This document shows positions 41,947 to 53,430 of a DNA stretch of 64,000 nt, piece after piece. Under the pieces are notes generated by a model. The model had not been told where the DNA came from. It saw only the letters and a program-made list of their open reading frames with translations, and made no database searches. Within the stretch, counting starts at the first letter, position 1. Every line of letters starts with the position of its first letter. The translations under genes and the position numbers were made by a program. The stretch is from Volutella citrinella. Its lineage: Eukaryota; Ascomycota; Sordariomycetes; Hypocreales; Nectriaceae. The stretch lies in NCBI GenBank assembly GCA_034401135.1, contig JAWZSP010000005.1, forward strand, positions 744,001-808,000, written 5' to 3'.

Positions 41947-43923
41947 TTACCATATCTCGTAGTCATCAAAGTTGGGCGCCGCCACCATGCGGTGGTAGTC
42001 AGCAACAACCCAGGGTGCGTTGACGTTTTGTCGACCATGCTCATTGACATAGTAGCTGTAACCCTTCTTCTCCCAGATGAGGCCTTTGGCCTCCTCGTCC
42101 AACTTGGCATTGTATTCATCATATACATCCCGTCGGACGTCCATGGCCTTCTTGTCGTTCTCGATGAGATGAACAATCGAGTCCACGGCATATCGCGACC
42201 AGATCTCACCCCATGAGTGGAAGCCTCCGGATCGAGGTTGGTGGTTGGGGCCATAAAGAGAGAAGAAGTTGGGGAAGCCCGGCTGGGCCAGGCCAAGATA
42301 CGACCGCGCGCCGTCCTTCTTCCACAACTCTTCAAGTGTTGTGCCGTTGCGGCCCACATACTTGCAGGGCCAGAAGTACTCCTGGACTTTGAAGCCGGTT
42401 CCAAAAGCCACCACGTCAAAGTCACGCTCCACTCCATCGACAGTCTTTATGCCCGTCTTGGTAAAGGTGTCAATGTGGTGGGTAACCAGATCCACATTCT
42501 CCCTCCGGAGAGCGTCGTAGAAACCGTTGTCCACCACAAGTCGGCGAACAAGCGGATCGTGGCTAGGAATAAGCTTCTCTTCTAGCCCTGGAATTCCCTC
42601 GGCCTTGGACTTGATGTATTCGAGCAGCGTCTTGCGCACCTTGTCGTTGCGCTCGTTGACGAGGCCACCCTTTGCCTGCCACTCCTTGTCGTTGATTTGC
42701 ATGTACTGGAGCTGTTGGGATGCCACGTGAGCGCCGTAGCAGAACCAGTTCCAGTAATAGGGCATGGTATCAAAGATCCACCTTATATCTGGAGTGACCT
42801 TTGACTTGTAGCCATCGGCCTTCATCATCCAGTTTGCAGATCGTTGGAAAATGGTGAGATGGCCGGCCTCAGCTGCAAGTGCTGGTGCTACTTGGGCTCC
42901 GGTAGATCCGTTACCCAGCAGTGCCACTCGCTTTCCGCGCCATGCAACGTCATGTCTCCACTGAGCTGTGTGAAACACGGGGCCCTGGTAATCCTTAATA
43001 CCCTTGATATCGGGCAGACTAGGTGTGGCAAACAAGCCGCTGCCACTGATGATTGCGTTGCACCTGGTCTTTTCTTCGTGACCATCAGAGTGCTTTACAG
43101 TGAGTTCCCACTCACTGGCGTCCTCGTGCCATACCGCACTGATGACCTCTCTGTTGAAGGTAAAGTAGTCACGGAGCTTATAATGATCGACGACATATTC
43201 GAGATACCTGAGTGTTTCACCAGCTGAAGCGAAGTATTCACTCCACGGATAGTTCTTGACGAACTTGAACTGGAAGAGGTAACTTGACGTATCGACCCTG
43301 GCATCGGGGTATGAGTTGAGGAGCCATGTTCCGCCGATGCTGCTTTGTCGCTCAATAACCTGAAATTTAATCCCTAGGTTATTGAGCTGCACGGCGGACA
43401 CGATTCCGCTAATGCCACCACCAATAACGACGACCTTGAAGTTGGCTAACTTCTCAGCTGAAGGCTTTCCTTTGGTCCAGCGCGAAGCTCGAGGCAGATC
43501 TTCAAATGCTAGTTCTTCGTAGTTGTATTCGAATTCAATGTCCTTGACTGGCTCATCTCCATAAAGGTCCATCAACTTCTTCGCTTCAGCCCTGGATGGT
43601 GGCGTTGGCACAGCGTCACCCGGCTTGCGCTTGGACAGGTACGCATATGCCTTCTCCTTTAGGGCTGGGGCATCCTCGTCTGCCAGCACATAGCCGTACA
43701 TGGCGCCGCCGCGAATAGGGAGACGACGAGTCTTCATCTTGGCCAAGTCCGGGTCGCCAGTGACCTGGAGCAAGGCAAGTCGAAGCGTGTTCAGGTTGCT
43801 CTGATCAATGGCGGCTCGGATAAAAGCTTCATCTGCCACCGGGCCTTGATTTTTGCCATTGGTGCCATTGGCTTCATGGGTGTTGTTGGTGCCATTGGTG
43901 GCAGAACTCGCAGCTGATGCCAT
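41947..43923 (-). CDS. Baeyer-Villiger monooxygenase 2
   Basis: One exon, 658 residues, ATG 43923. A 160-residue N-terminal region begins with an Ala/Ser/Asn/Thr-rich repeat-like stretch and has helical segments; such extensions occur in fungal BVMOs of the cycloalkanone/steroid monooxygenase type. The FAD motif GGGISG is at 168-173, followed by IGGTWLLNSYPDARVDT. The fingerprint at 312-322 reads YQGPVFHTAQW, matching FxGxxxHxxxW except for Tyr in place of Phe. The NADPH motif GNGSTGAQ follows at about 337-344. FGTGFKVQEYFWPCK near residue 520 and HQPRSGGFHSWGE are also usual. It differs strongly from BVMO 1, so the two probably act on different ketones of one pathway. Its promoter is shared with the CoA ligase. 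Confidence 0.9.
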   Translation of the reverse strand: MASAASSATNGTNNTHEANGTNGKNQGPVADEAFIRAAIDQSNLNTLRLALLQVTGDPDLAKMKTRRLPIRGGAMYGYVLADEDAPALKEKAYAYLSKRKPGDAVPTPPSRAEAKKLMDLYGDEPVKDIEFEYNYEELAFEDLPRASRWTKGKPSAEKLANFKVVVIGGGISGIVSAVQLNNLGIKFQVIERQSSIGGTWLLNSYPDARVDTSSYLFQFKFVKNYPWSEYFASAGETLRYLEYVVDHYKLRDYFTFNREVISAVWHEDASEWELTVKHSDGHEEKTRCNAIISGSGLFATPSLPDIKGIKDYQGPVFHTAQWRHDVAWRGKRVALLGNGSTGAQVAPALAAEAGHLTIFQRSANWMMKADGYKSKVTPDIRWIFDTMPYYWNWFCYGAHVASQQLQYMQINDKEWQAKGGLVNERNDKVRKTLLEYIKSKAEGIPGLEEKLIPSHDPLVRRLVVDNGFYDALRRENVDLVTHHIDTFTKTGIKTVDGVERDFDVVAFGTGFKVQEYFWPCKYVGRNGTTLEELWKKDGARSYLGLAQPGFPNFFSLYGPNHQPRSGGFHSWGEIWSRYAVDSIVHLIENDKKAMDVRRDVYDEYNAKLDEEAKGLIWEKKGYSYYVNEHGRQNVNAPWVVADYHRMVAAPNFDDYEIW

Positions 43924-44004
43924 TTCAAGCTATCCGGGATCCAATGATACTGGTATGACGATAGAGAGCTGAGGTGTAACGCAGCTGGCGGCGCACCTGC
44001 TTGT

Positions 44005-44333
44005 CCTCGGTGGCTGATCGTTGCCGCTACAGAGGGATGTCTCAAAGTTGATCCACGGGGGTAAAAAATGAACTCTCCTTGTCCTTCTATAAGCCATCTA
44101 TCTTGAAAGCACTGTTGCGTGATGGAGGCGTCTCTGTGTTTGAATGGGTCGATATCGCTAGATCCCGCCCGAGGCCCGAGGGCTTTTCCCCACCACCACC
44201 ACCACCAAAAAGAAAATCTGATGACTTATGGCTCCAGGAAGCCCGTGTTTTGGGCTGGTACCTGCCGTGAATTGTAGTTCTCTAGCTCAGATGACCCTTC
44301 TCGGGCTTTCGGACCCCGGCTACATTACCTCGG
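44005..44333. promoter_or_regulatory. Four CCTCGG/CCGAGG boxes in the BVMO 2/ligase promoter
   Basis: Boxes begin at 44005, 44169, 44176 and 44328 in the 571-bp divergent interval. The pair at 44169 and 44176 is a direct repeat with one base between. Three trinucleotide ACC repeats lie at about 44191-44207. Confidence 0.65.
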
Positions 44334-44494
44334 AAGCGAAACCCCAACACTGCAGACAAAGTATTCTGGCAATAACCACCAACGTCAAGACACACTAGGA
44401 TCCTTTTTAGGAGAACAATCGTACCATCGTCGATTACTAGAGCAGAAACAAAGGACCAAAAGTGGTTTGATTAGGTCCGTGTCCTAATTCCGCC

Positions 44495-46441
44495 ATGGTG
44501 TTCCGATCTGCTTATCCAGATATCAAATGTATGAAATTCTATGCACTGGCTACGGCTCATTATCACTGACCATTATTCTTAGACCCCAAGGACATAACTG
44601 TCTGGGAATGGGCATTCGAAGACAAGAGGTACTCGCCATTGTTCAGGTATCCGTCGAATGAGGTGGCCGGCTTTACCAATGCAGTCACCAATGAGCGATT
44701 AAGCTTCTTCGACGTCAAGGAGCATGCTGCACACTTGTCCACGGCATTGGTGAAAAACCATGGATTCAAGGAAAAAGATGTTATCACATTGTTTAGTCCA
44801 AACACAATATGGTACCCTGTTGCCATGTTTGCTATTCTCAGAGCCGGTAGGTGCCTTGGCAGGCGACACAATGGCAACACAACCGAGGCCATGATTCATG
44901 CTGTTCATCAATGATTGATTCTGGACTTAGGTGGCATGGTCAATGGGGCATCCCCATCTTATAGTGTGGAAGAAATGACCTACGCTCTCAAGACAGCAGA
45001 AGCAAAATTCGTCATGACCCTGCCTGATTCCGTGGAATCAGTCACCGATGCAGCCAAGCAGGCTGGGATTCCTGAAGAACGAGTATTCATTCTGGAAGGA
45101 CAGGTGGATGGTTACACGAGCCTAAAAGACTTAATAACTACCGGTAGAAACTATGGCGAGGTCGGACAAGCTCCGGTGTTCCGCATACCAAGGAACAGAG
45201 ACAATGACATATGTGGCTTTCTGACCTTCAGCAGCGGTACCACCGGGTTTCCCAAGGCTGTAAGTCACATTAGACGTTCAGAAAGTCAACGTGATGCTGA
45301 CCTCCTTGTACAGGTAATGCTGTCCCATCAAAACATCATCGCTCAGTGCTTGCAACTCAAGGATGTGGCAGGCGAAGATAGGAAGAGATACCTGGCCTGC
45401 TTGCCGTTGTTTCACAGTAAGAAATCCCACCAAAACATCAGTGAGCCAAATAACTATTGAATGAACTATACTGAATTTTTCCAAGTCAGCGGCCTCGTTC
45501 GCTTCCTCAATTGGCCTGTTGCAAGTAACGATGAGGTTGTCATGCTCCCCCGCTTTACACTCGAAACCTTCCTCGACGCTATTGTCAAGTATGGTATAAC
45601 GGATCTAAGCATCGTTCCTTCCATTGTTATTCGCCTCGTCCGCGATAAAGAAGCGGAAAAGTACGATCTCACTTGTCTCAAGCGAGTTGCTTGCGGGGCT
45701 GCGCCTCTTGGAGTAGAGGTACTCGGGCTCCTCCAAAAGAGGCTTCCTTGGGTAGGGTTCAGGCAGAGCTATGGGTTGACCGAGTCCTGTTGTCTGCTCA
45801 CCACTCACCCGCCCGAGTTCTACGACTTCAAGTACGCACAAAATGGTGGCAAGGTTTTAGCCAGCACCATTATCAAGGTTGTCGACATCGACACTGGTAA
45901 AGAGCAAGGTGCTGGAGGTGTTGGGGAAATCTTAGCAAAGGGCCCACAGATTGCTATGGGCTATCTTTCCAATCCAGAAGAAACTGCCCAGGTTTTCGGA
46001 CAGGATGGATTCCTTCACACTGGGGATGTTGGCTACATTGACAACGAGGGCTTCATCCATATCGTCGACAGGATCAAAGAGATGATCAAGGTCAAGGGCC
46101 AGCAAGTGGCCCCAGCAGACCTAGAGCACCTCCTTATCGGCCACCCCCAAGTTCGCGATTGTGCAGTGTTGGGAATACCCGATGAATATGCCAACGAGCG
46201 GCCCAAGGCATTCGTTGTCTTGCAGCCTGGAGTAGAGGCAACCAACGCGGTTGGGTTAGCCCTGATGCAATACGTGAAGGAGAAGCGTGTGCGCTACAAA
46301 TGGGTCAAGGAGGTTGAATTCATTGACGAGATCCCCAAGAATCCCAGTGGGAAGATCTTGAGGAGGCTGTTGCGTGGCCAGCCACCTGCCAGGGCCAGTG
46401 GTCATGTCGTGCGGGAACCATCTAGAACAGCAAAGCTGTAG
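44495..46441 (+). CDS. Acyl-CoA ligase (4-coumarate:CoA ligase-like), PTS1 AKL
   Basis: Exons 44495-44528, 44583-44846, 44931-45259, 45314-45416 and 45486-46441 encode an adenylate-forming enzyme of about 561 residues; each intron has GT...AG ends and the phases agree. Motifs in order are SSGTTGFPKAV (AMP-binding P-loop), QSYGLTESC, GEILAKGPQIAMGY, HTGDVGYID and the catalytic-lysine motif PKNPSGKILRR. The N-terminal YSPLFRYPS, then SFFDVKEHAA, fits the fungal 4CL-like group. The protein ends RTAKL, and AKL is a type-1 peroxisomal signal. It should form an acyl-CoA from a carboxylic acid inside the peroxisome. It stands divergently to BVMO 2 and upstream of an SDR, which suits activation of a hydroxy acid released by the hydrolases. 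Confidence 0.9.
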
Positions 46442-46474
46442 GCTTCCGAAGCATTCTACCCGATCCTGCGATTG

Positions 46475-46784
46475 CCTCGGGCATGCAGTGCTACTTTTGA
46501 AATGAAAATTGGTTTCTGTATTCAACTCAATGCATATTTGGATTGCTCAGCCGATCCTCGGTGATGAAGCCCTTGTCTCAGTTCCGCTGACGTCCATGTC
46601 GCGCCAAGCCTTCAATCCCAACAACACTAATACAATATTTTATTACTTCATTGCGAATGCGAAAAGACGATTCAATGTGTATGCGATCGGTAAGATTTAT
46701 TTCGGGTTACCGATTTAAAATATGGGTATGGTCCCGTATGGCTCGGCTCCGAGGTGAGACAGTCGCCGCCTTTTGTACCCTCGG
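46475..46784. promoter_or_regulatory. Four CCTCGG/CCGAGG boxes upstream of SDR 1
   Basis: Boxes begin at 46475, 46556, 46749 and 46779, between the end of the ligase gene and the SDR 1 start at 46915. Nothing else is recognised in this 470-bp interval. Confidence 0.65.
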
Positions 46785-46914
46785 CAACCATCACAACCAT
46801 AGCAGAAGAGAGTTGATATTTAAATCTCTGGCTTATAGTCAACATGATTGATAGCACAACCCAAACACATCACACATATCAACTCTAGCACCGGCTCTAC
46901 TCCGTTCATCCACA

Positions 46915-48003
46915 ATGTCATTCGCTGGGGAAACTGCGTACATCACAGGTACTGTTTCAGTTCAACGGTCAATTCGATGAGAAATATCAGCCAAGCTGAC
47001 TGGGTTGTAAGGTGGCGCAAGTGGAATTGCTCGCTCGCTTTGCAGACATCTAGCGAAGAACGGGTAAACACCTTGAAGATCCGTCATGTATTGCATGGGG
47101 CTCATACTTTTTCTGCCACAGCTTGAAGGTGTTTATTGCCGACTACAATATCAAGGGAGCGCAAGAAACCGCTGCAGAATTAAACAAGGATGGACAGTGC
47201 GTGTGGGCTGTTGAGGTCAACGTAGCGGACTGGGAGTCTCAGCGCAAAGGTTTTGAGACTGCCGTCAGCACATCAGGCCGGATTGACTACGTGTTCCCCG
47301 TTGCTGGCATCTCCGAGGTCTCTTGGCTTCCTAATCGTCCCAAGGCAACGACATTTGAGAAGCCCAACCTGTCTGTCTTGGAAGTCAACGGTGTGGGTGC
47401 TCTATACACGGCTGCTCTGGGCATTCAACAGTTCAGGCGCCAGGAGAAGAACAAGCATGGATTCCGCGGAAAGAGTAAGCAAACACATTTAGTAGCAATG
47501 ATTTCCCCGGATAACTAACAAGAATTAAACAGTCGCTATTGTTGCGTCTGGATGCGGCTTCTATTACATCAACAGCCTGCCCATTTACACAGCTTCGAAA
47601 CAGTGAGCTTTCCCCAATATCGCAATGATTCACCCAACTGACTCGGAGCAGCGCTGTAGTCGGGTTCGTCCGCTCTTTTGGCAAGCTTCTGCCAAACGAG
47701 GGCATTACTTTGAATGCCATCTGTCCCAACATCGTCAAGACGGCAATCTCAGTCGGTGAATTCTACGATAAGGCAGAGGCCAGGGGCCTTCTCGTCACGG
47801 AGGAGAACATGGTGGACGCATTTGTGGCATTAATGGGTGATAGCGATGTGTCTGGTGAAGCCATCGAGGTTTTGCCAGGGAATGGCGGCCACCGAATTAA
47901 GGAGAGGCCCGAGTACACCAACGCCCAGTGCCAGGAGAGTGTAGAAATGACTCAGGCCCGCTCGCATAAGTCAAACAAGTTCCACGAGCCCGTCGAGGAG
48001 TAG
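46915..48003 (+). CDS. Short-chain dehydrogenase SDR 1, five exons
   Basis: Exons 46915-46948, 47012-47063, 47122-47474, 47533-47602 and 47652-48003 give 286 residues, with consistent phases and GT...AG introns of 49-63 bp. The cofactor loop is TGGASGIA near residues 11-18 (split by the first intron), followed by VFIADYN with an Asp at the end of strand 2, which usually favours NAD. DYVFPVAGIS replaces the standard NNAG. The catalytic set is Ser in IVASGCG and the YTASK motif, and PNIVKT follows. The group resembles fungal 15-hydroxyprostaglandin-dehydrogenase-like SDRs. It could oxidise an alcohol to the ketone used by a BVMO, or act on a 3-hydroxyacyl-CoA. The C-terminus has no PTS1 (ends PVEE). 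Confidence 0.85.
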
Positions 48004-48619
48004 TATCTCAATCCTTATACACTGAATACTGCTACCTATATTACTATTATAAAGCATTTCATATGATTTCAATGGTACTACTGTAGCTAGTTGACCGTGA
48101 CATAAGTTTATCATTGTAACATATAATGCACTTTTATAACATTTAATTCAGCTGGGCATCTTTAATCTAGCCAATCGGGGGCGGCTATTTAAGTGACCGA
48201 GGCAACTACACTACATTGCCGGCCATCGCTACGTGAGTCAAGCTAAAATCCGGCCTTTTGTTGTAGACATCAAGGCATAAAGTGCAAAGCTTCGCACTTT
48301 TTCAGCCTGCACAGGCTTTTGTCTCTCTCTCAATTTGCAAGATTGAGTGTGGCAAAAAGACTCATTGCTTGAATCGCAAATGACATTGTACTAAGCAAGA
48401 GTAAGAAACTATCCGGGATATAGGACACGACTCCCTGTCTAATAGACGGCACAGATTTAAATTATTAGTGTGGGGTATGAGAGAGTGCGTTTCACAAGTC
48501 ATCAATTCATCTCAAAAACGGTAAGATACTTCATAGTGCGCGTGGCTAGTGGATAATGTCATGTATGGAGGTGCTAGATTTCTTTCAACCACACCGGTAC
48601 CAGAGTAGCTAGCATATTC
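48004..48619. other. Convergent intergenic region
   Basis: Lies between the 3' ends of SDR 1 and the regulator. One CCGAGG box stands at 48197, about 190 bp past SDR 1. AGTGCAAAGCTTCGCACTTT near 48280 is an imperfect palindrome that could act in transcript ends. No gene recognised. Confidence 0.4.
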
Positions 48620-51213
48620 CTATGCCATAGCCGTCCTCACTTCATCGTGACTCAAAAGAAGATTGGGATCCATCTCAAAGTCAACAAGAGGGGCAATGAT
48701 GTCGTTAATCTCACCCCAGTCCAGAGGAGAACCAGGAACTCCGAGCTGTGCTTGGTTCCTGTTATCCACAGGGGCCCAGCTATCGAGGCAGCTGAGCAAC
48801 TGGCCCATTTGCGTCTGGTCAATGTTATCTTCAGAAGGATTCGAACAATCCATGGGCATGACGTTGGTCCCCTGTTGCCCGTAGCTCGAAGGGCTGGGGT
48901 AAGCTGTTGCTGCTTGGTAGTCGGACGGAGGACTTGCCGGAAGGTCGTTTGAGAGCTTGAGCTTTGACGAAGGGAGCTCAAATGCGAGCATCTGCGCATT
49001 CATGCCGCGATTCACCAGTACGGTCTCGATAAAGCAGAGGGCCGAGTCGGCGGATGAATACAGGTCTCGTAGTTGAAATAGGGCCTGCATGCACTGGTAA
49101 AAACGACCAATGCTAATGTTACGGACTTGCTCGTCGAGAGACCGGACGTCGAGCAGGTGTATGAGGGCTGCTGATAGAAAAGCCGGAACACTACTTGTAG
49201 ACAGGAAGCGTAGCTGGCTGTTCGACTGTAGATAGAATGCCATCTTGGTCATAGCAATAGCAGCCTCGACCACTTTGTCCTTGGAGGCCTTCTTGCTAAC
49301 GGCTTCGTCCTCCAGACCCAGCTCAGCGCGAGAAAACGCATGAGGACGGTGCAAGGCTCCTACGGCAATGAGGTAGATCATCTTCAGCATAGCTTGATGC
49401 AGATACGTGCTCTGCTTTGCGTTGTCACTGGGGACACCGTGTCCGTGCCCGTCCAGCGGGAACTTGGAGCATGATCCTTGGCTTTGGCACCAGACTTCAA
49501 GCTCTGCATCGCATATAGCAACATCTTGCACCTGTTGTAGTGATCTTTTAGGTATCACCACGGCTTTGGTCAAGTAGTCTGACGCTAACGATGCATTGTT
49601 GCCGAGAAGTGTGTATTGGGTGTCGAGGATGTGGCCAACGCAGACACACAGCTTGCAAAGGTCGATGCACATGGACGCCACGGCTGCTCGCCCGGAGGAA
49701 TCCACCGAAGTGAAGGACGATTCGCCAAGTAGGCGGCGCAAAGGGGCTGAAGGCTGGACGAGGTAGTAAAAGTCGCCAAGAATGAGCATGGCCACATTGC
49801 AATCACCATCTCTGATTCGAGCCGGGCGTCGGATCCCCAGCGCCAGCAGACGGTCCCTCATGAGGCAACACCACCAAATGCGGCGCCGGAGACCCTTTTC
49901 CGGCTCCGGAATGTCGAGTCTTTCTGGATCGCGGTGGTAGCCAAGAACACAGGCAAGAGACAGTGCGTTGCCCATCCAGTACCATGTGTCCTTTTCATCC
50001 TCCGGCGAATCGTACCAGTATGTCATGAGAAGCAGCGAAGAGAGTAATGCTGGTCTGTCTTTTTCACAGTCGAGACTGTATAAGAGACGGACGCGGTCGA
50101 AAAATTGCTTGCGGGCCTCCTTCCGGCTCCGAAACCCTCTGGTCTTGAGGAAGCCAAAATCTACAAATGTGACGGCTGCAAACATGACGGCCTGGAACAA
50201 GAGAAGGCTGACAGGGCGACTGCCATCGCCGGTGATGATGGGAGGGAAAAACTCCTCAAGCTCTATACAAGGCAGAAACGGGTACACAATGGTGATGAAG
50301 GTTCTGAGGAGCTCGTCGCGGAGTTCCTCGTCGGGGATGCTGAGGGATCCCTTTTCTGATAAGTATTGGACGTCTCGAGGCGTGAGATGGCCGGGAAGAG
50401 GCTGGATGTAGCATGGAAGCTGGTGGTATACGGGATCGTTTGCACGGCTGCCCAGAGACGGCTGGCCGCACCCGTCGTTTGAAGCGAGAGATGAGCCATG
50501 GTGTGCTCTGATGTGATGCTGTGGTCTGACAAAGTTCCGCTTCTGCGTTGGTAGAGAGTGTCGTCGGTTCCTGTGGCCTACGACCGGTTGGGGTCAGTAT
50601 CCTCATGTTCGTCGCCCTGCCACGCGCCCATCTGGAGCTGGGGACAGCACATACCTTCAAAGGATAGGCTTAGGAGGTAGTCGTGAGAGTCATCTGCGTG
50701 CGGTCCCGGCGGCCTGTTTTCGTACATGTCTCGCAGCTGTGGGTATGATGATGTTTGGTCTTCTTGCAGTGTTTGATGCTGGGCTTGATGCTGAGCATTC
50801 TGCAGGTGATTGCGATGATGCTGGGCCTGCTCTCCTTGGTGGCGCTGGACGCTTGAATCACGATTACGCTGGTCTGTATCATTTGTTGTTGGGGGTGAGG
50901 CGGCCACAGGACCTTGCTCTGCGAGAGCCGAGGGCTCAGACTCGGGCGCGGCGGCATTGGCTGGCCGTCTGCCTCTATTGGAGCCCCGTAGGACGCACTC
51001 GACATCGTCGAGACGACAATTGGTGCAGGGAATGCCACCATTGTTGACATCACAGCGCACCTTGCGATTGCGACACGACAGACAAGCACGGGACGACCGC
51101 CGCTTCCCCCCGCGATGGGTGGCAGCGTGCCAGCCTGGCCGGTTCGTGGGCTTGGGGCTCCGTTCAGTGCTGCCGGCCACGTTGATAACCGAGTGCGAAG
51201 TGAGTGACTCCAT
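48620..51213 (-). CDS. Zn2Cys6 regulator resembling CTF1-beta/FarB
   Basis: Exons 51213-50655 and 50577-48620, joined over a 77-bp intron (GTATGT...CGTAG), encode 838 residues. The frame is open upstream to 51426 but the first ATG is 51213. The zinc cluster is Cys44, 47, 54, 63, 66 and 73 (C-x2-C-x6-C-x8-C-x2-C-x6-C), followed by a basic stretch. A Gln/His-rich region spans residues 120-180. The fungal-specific domain has YPFLPCIELEEFF, then LLYSLDCEKDRPALLSSLLL and MTYWYDSPEDEKDTWYWMG, the arrangement of cutinase transcription factor 1-beta and FarA/FarB. Those proteins bind CCTCGG and activate cutinase, fatty-acid and peroxisomal genes. Given the dense CCTCGG boxes around it, this is the probable activator of the cluster. 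The exact orthology needs a tree. Confidence 0.85.
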
Positions 51214-51627
51214 GACCTGTATCGGGGGGGTTAATGGTGGTGGTGAAGATGGGGAGGGTTCAAGTGGAGGAGTGAAGCCGTGGCAGTGAAGGGGAGCTTC
51301 AGAGGGCCCTCGATAAGCGGGGAGACATCCTTGGTTCGGAACAATGTTTGCGGGGTCAGGAGCCCTCTCCAATGATGCATAGCATCTTGCATTGCCGACT
51401 AGACTAGGCTGTGATTGAAGCTCCACTTCCCCATGGGGTATACTAGCGAGCAGCCCTGGCCTCCCCGAAAAGGCCCAAAGCGACTCGGATCATGCGTAGC
51501 TACCAGGTTATGGAATGAGGGCAGGGTCAGCAAGGTCAGCTAGGTCGTACAGGTGGCTAGCGTGCCTGTTCCATCTCACCGGGCAGCAAATCACACGGCG
51601 TAATGCGTAGCGCAGCTCTCTCTTGGT

Positions 51628-51663
51628 CTCCTCGGCTATCAACGCTTCCTCGGCTATCAACAA
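51628..51663. promoter_or_regulatory. Tandem CCTCGG repeat upstream of the regulator
   Basis: Two adjacent 18-bp units, TCCTCGGCTATCAACGCT and TCCTCGGCTATCAACAAC, put boxes at 51630 and 51648, about 420 bp before the regulator ATG. They suggest autoregulation. The rest of 51214-51760 holds only the 5' flank of the regulator and 3' flank of SDR 2. Confidence 0.6.
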
Positions 51664-51760
51664 CGGGCGTGGCAAAACGACATGCGAACATAGTGTGGAT
51701 TTGGACATGCGTCCGCCGGTCCTAGCCATCCATCCGCCTTCACAACCTCGTCTCCCGTGC

Positions 51761-52749
51761 TCAAGTAGCAGAGTCAATCGTGACCGGCACTGAAAATCCG
51801 CCTTCCACGTCGAGAAGCGAGCCCGTCATGTATGACGATTCATCCGACAGCAGGAATGCAACCACTTTGCCGATCTCCTCCGGCTCCGAGATGCGTTTAA
51901 GATGGGACTTGTTCGCGCTCGGCTTGATGTCTGTGCCGTCAAAATAATTGTTTGTAAGTGGAGTGTTGACGACTCCGCTGTTTTTGCACACGTAGGTCAG
52001 CCTTTTGCCAGATGATGGATTTCGTCTCGAATCTCGACTCACGGCGCAATCGCATTGACTCGGATACCCTTTGGTCCGTACTCATATGCGGCGGTCCTTG
52101 TGATTCCCAGAACGGCATGCTTGCTGGCACCATAAGCTACCATATATGGAGTGGCCGAAACGGCAGCCATGGAGGCAATATTGACGATTGAGCCACCGCT
52201 GGGTAGACGAGGTAGCTGTGCACGCAGCGCCTTGAATCTGTCCAAGAAATGAGCCTGTCAGCAACAGGATCCAGGAGACATATGAGCCGACCAGAATAGT
52301 ATACATACACTCCGGTTGCATTAATCGCCATGCCGCTCTCCCACTCCTTATCGGAAGTCTCTCCAATGAGTGGTCCAAGGATAGCTACACCAGCAACGTT
52401 GGCAGCGCCGTCAAGCTTGCCCAGCTCACGAACGGCCGTTTCAATCCAGTTGTTGACATCGTCTGTTTTCGTAACGTCCAGGTAAACTGTAATCAACTTC
52501 TGATCGTCGGAGACGGCCAGGCCCTTGATCTCAGCGGCGGCCTTATCGAGGGCGTCTTTCCGAATGTCGCCAAGAGCCAGAGAAGCGCCGCGACTGTAGA
52601 GAATCTTGGCCGTAGCAAGACCAATACCGGATGCCGCACCTGCAGTAGCAAGTCAGACCTGGTAAGAGCATTGAAGATGCTGCTGTGCCGCTAGGCGTGG
52701 CTCTAAACGTACCCGACACGGCGAATACTTTGCCAGTAAAGGTTGCCAT
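51761..52749 (-). CDS. Short-chain dehydrogenase SDR 2, four exons
   Basis: Exons 52749-52713, 52639-52309, 52237-52043 and 51977-51761 give 259 residues. Introns of 73, 71 and 65 bp have GT...AG ends and matching phases; the second was placed so that INATGV continues with [11 protein letters not shown]. The cofactor loop GGAASGIG follows VSG at residues 12-20, LGDIR ends strand 2 with an Asp (NAD preference), NVAGV stands for NNAG, and the catalytic Ser (IVNIAS) and YGASK are present, as is APGVVNTPL. The end ([11 protein letters not shown]) lacks a PTS1. It shares a divergent promoter with the P450, so the pair may act in sequence: hydroxylation, then oxidation to a ketone. Confidence 0.88.
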
Positions 52750-52884
52750 GATGCTGAACTTTTATATGTAATGCTCTCAAACAACTGTGCTGGTTGTGTC
52801 AAAGCTTCGAAGCTTTGATCGACTGCAGCTATGTATTGCTTTTTATCATCTTCTGACTTCAGTTTGTGACAACACATGAAATAG

Positions 52885-53214
52885 CCGAGGGTGCACGACA
52901 TTTACATTATTGAAGCCTCGCTCCTCGCTCCTCGGTCAGAAGCGGCCTCTAAAGCTATCGAACTATGATGAAATTTATGAAAGCAAAAGTACAGACCTGT
53001 TAGCTGCACCGTAAGATGTGTCAGAGGTCGCATGCTGGCCCTGATGGCAGGGCTAACTGTGTCATCCTCCTTCACCATGCTCCCGTACTTCTAGGCAGAC
53101 TAGGCTATATCCAGTGAATGAGGAACATGAGTTTTTAGATGAGAAAAATCACGCCACGTGTGCCAATGAGCTGCTCGGGCATTGGAACGTTGCCGAGGAG
53201 GGCCATCTCCTCGG
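52885..53214. promoter_or_regulatory. Four CCTCGG/CCGAGG boxes in the SDR 2/P450 promoter
   Basis: Boxes begin at 52885, 52930, 53193 and 53209. The last two (CCGAGG then CCTCGG, ten bases apart) face each other as an inverted pair. The 680-bp interval shows nothing else recognisable. Confidence 0.65.
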
Positions 53215-53430
53215 GCGCTCCCCCGTTCGGTCCGTTGGCGAATCCGAAAGCATATATTGTGTATTAGATAATTTCATGCGTCCTGAACTCATGGAAATTG
53301 AACAAACTGTTACTGGACAGCATCTTCTCACGTCTTGGACTTGGGCCAACCCACTCAGCGTCACTTGAACTTTCTGGGCAGGACTTTGACGGCAATTGTG
53401 CGGTAGTTTATTGCTACTTCTGCAGTCGTC

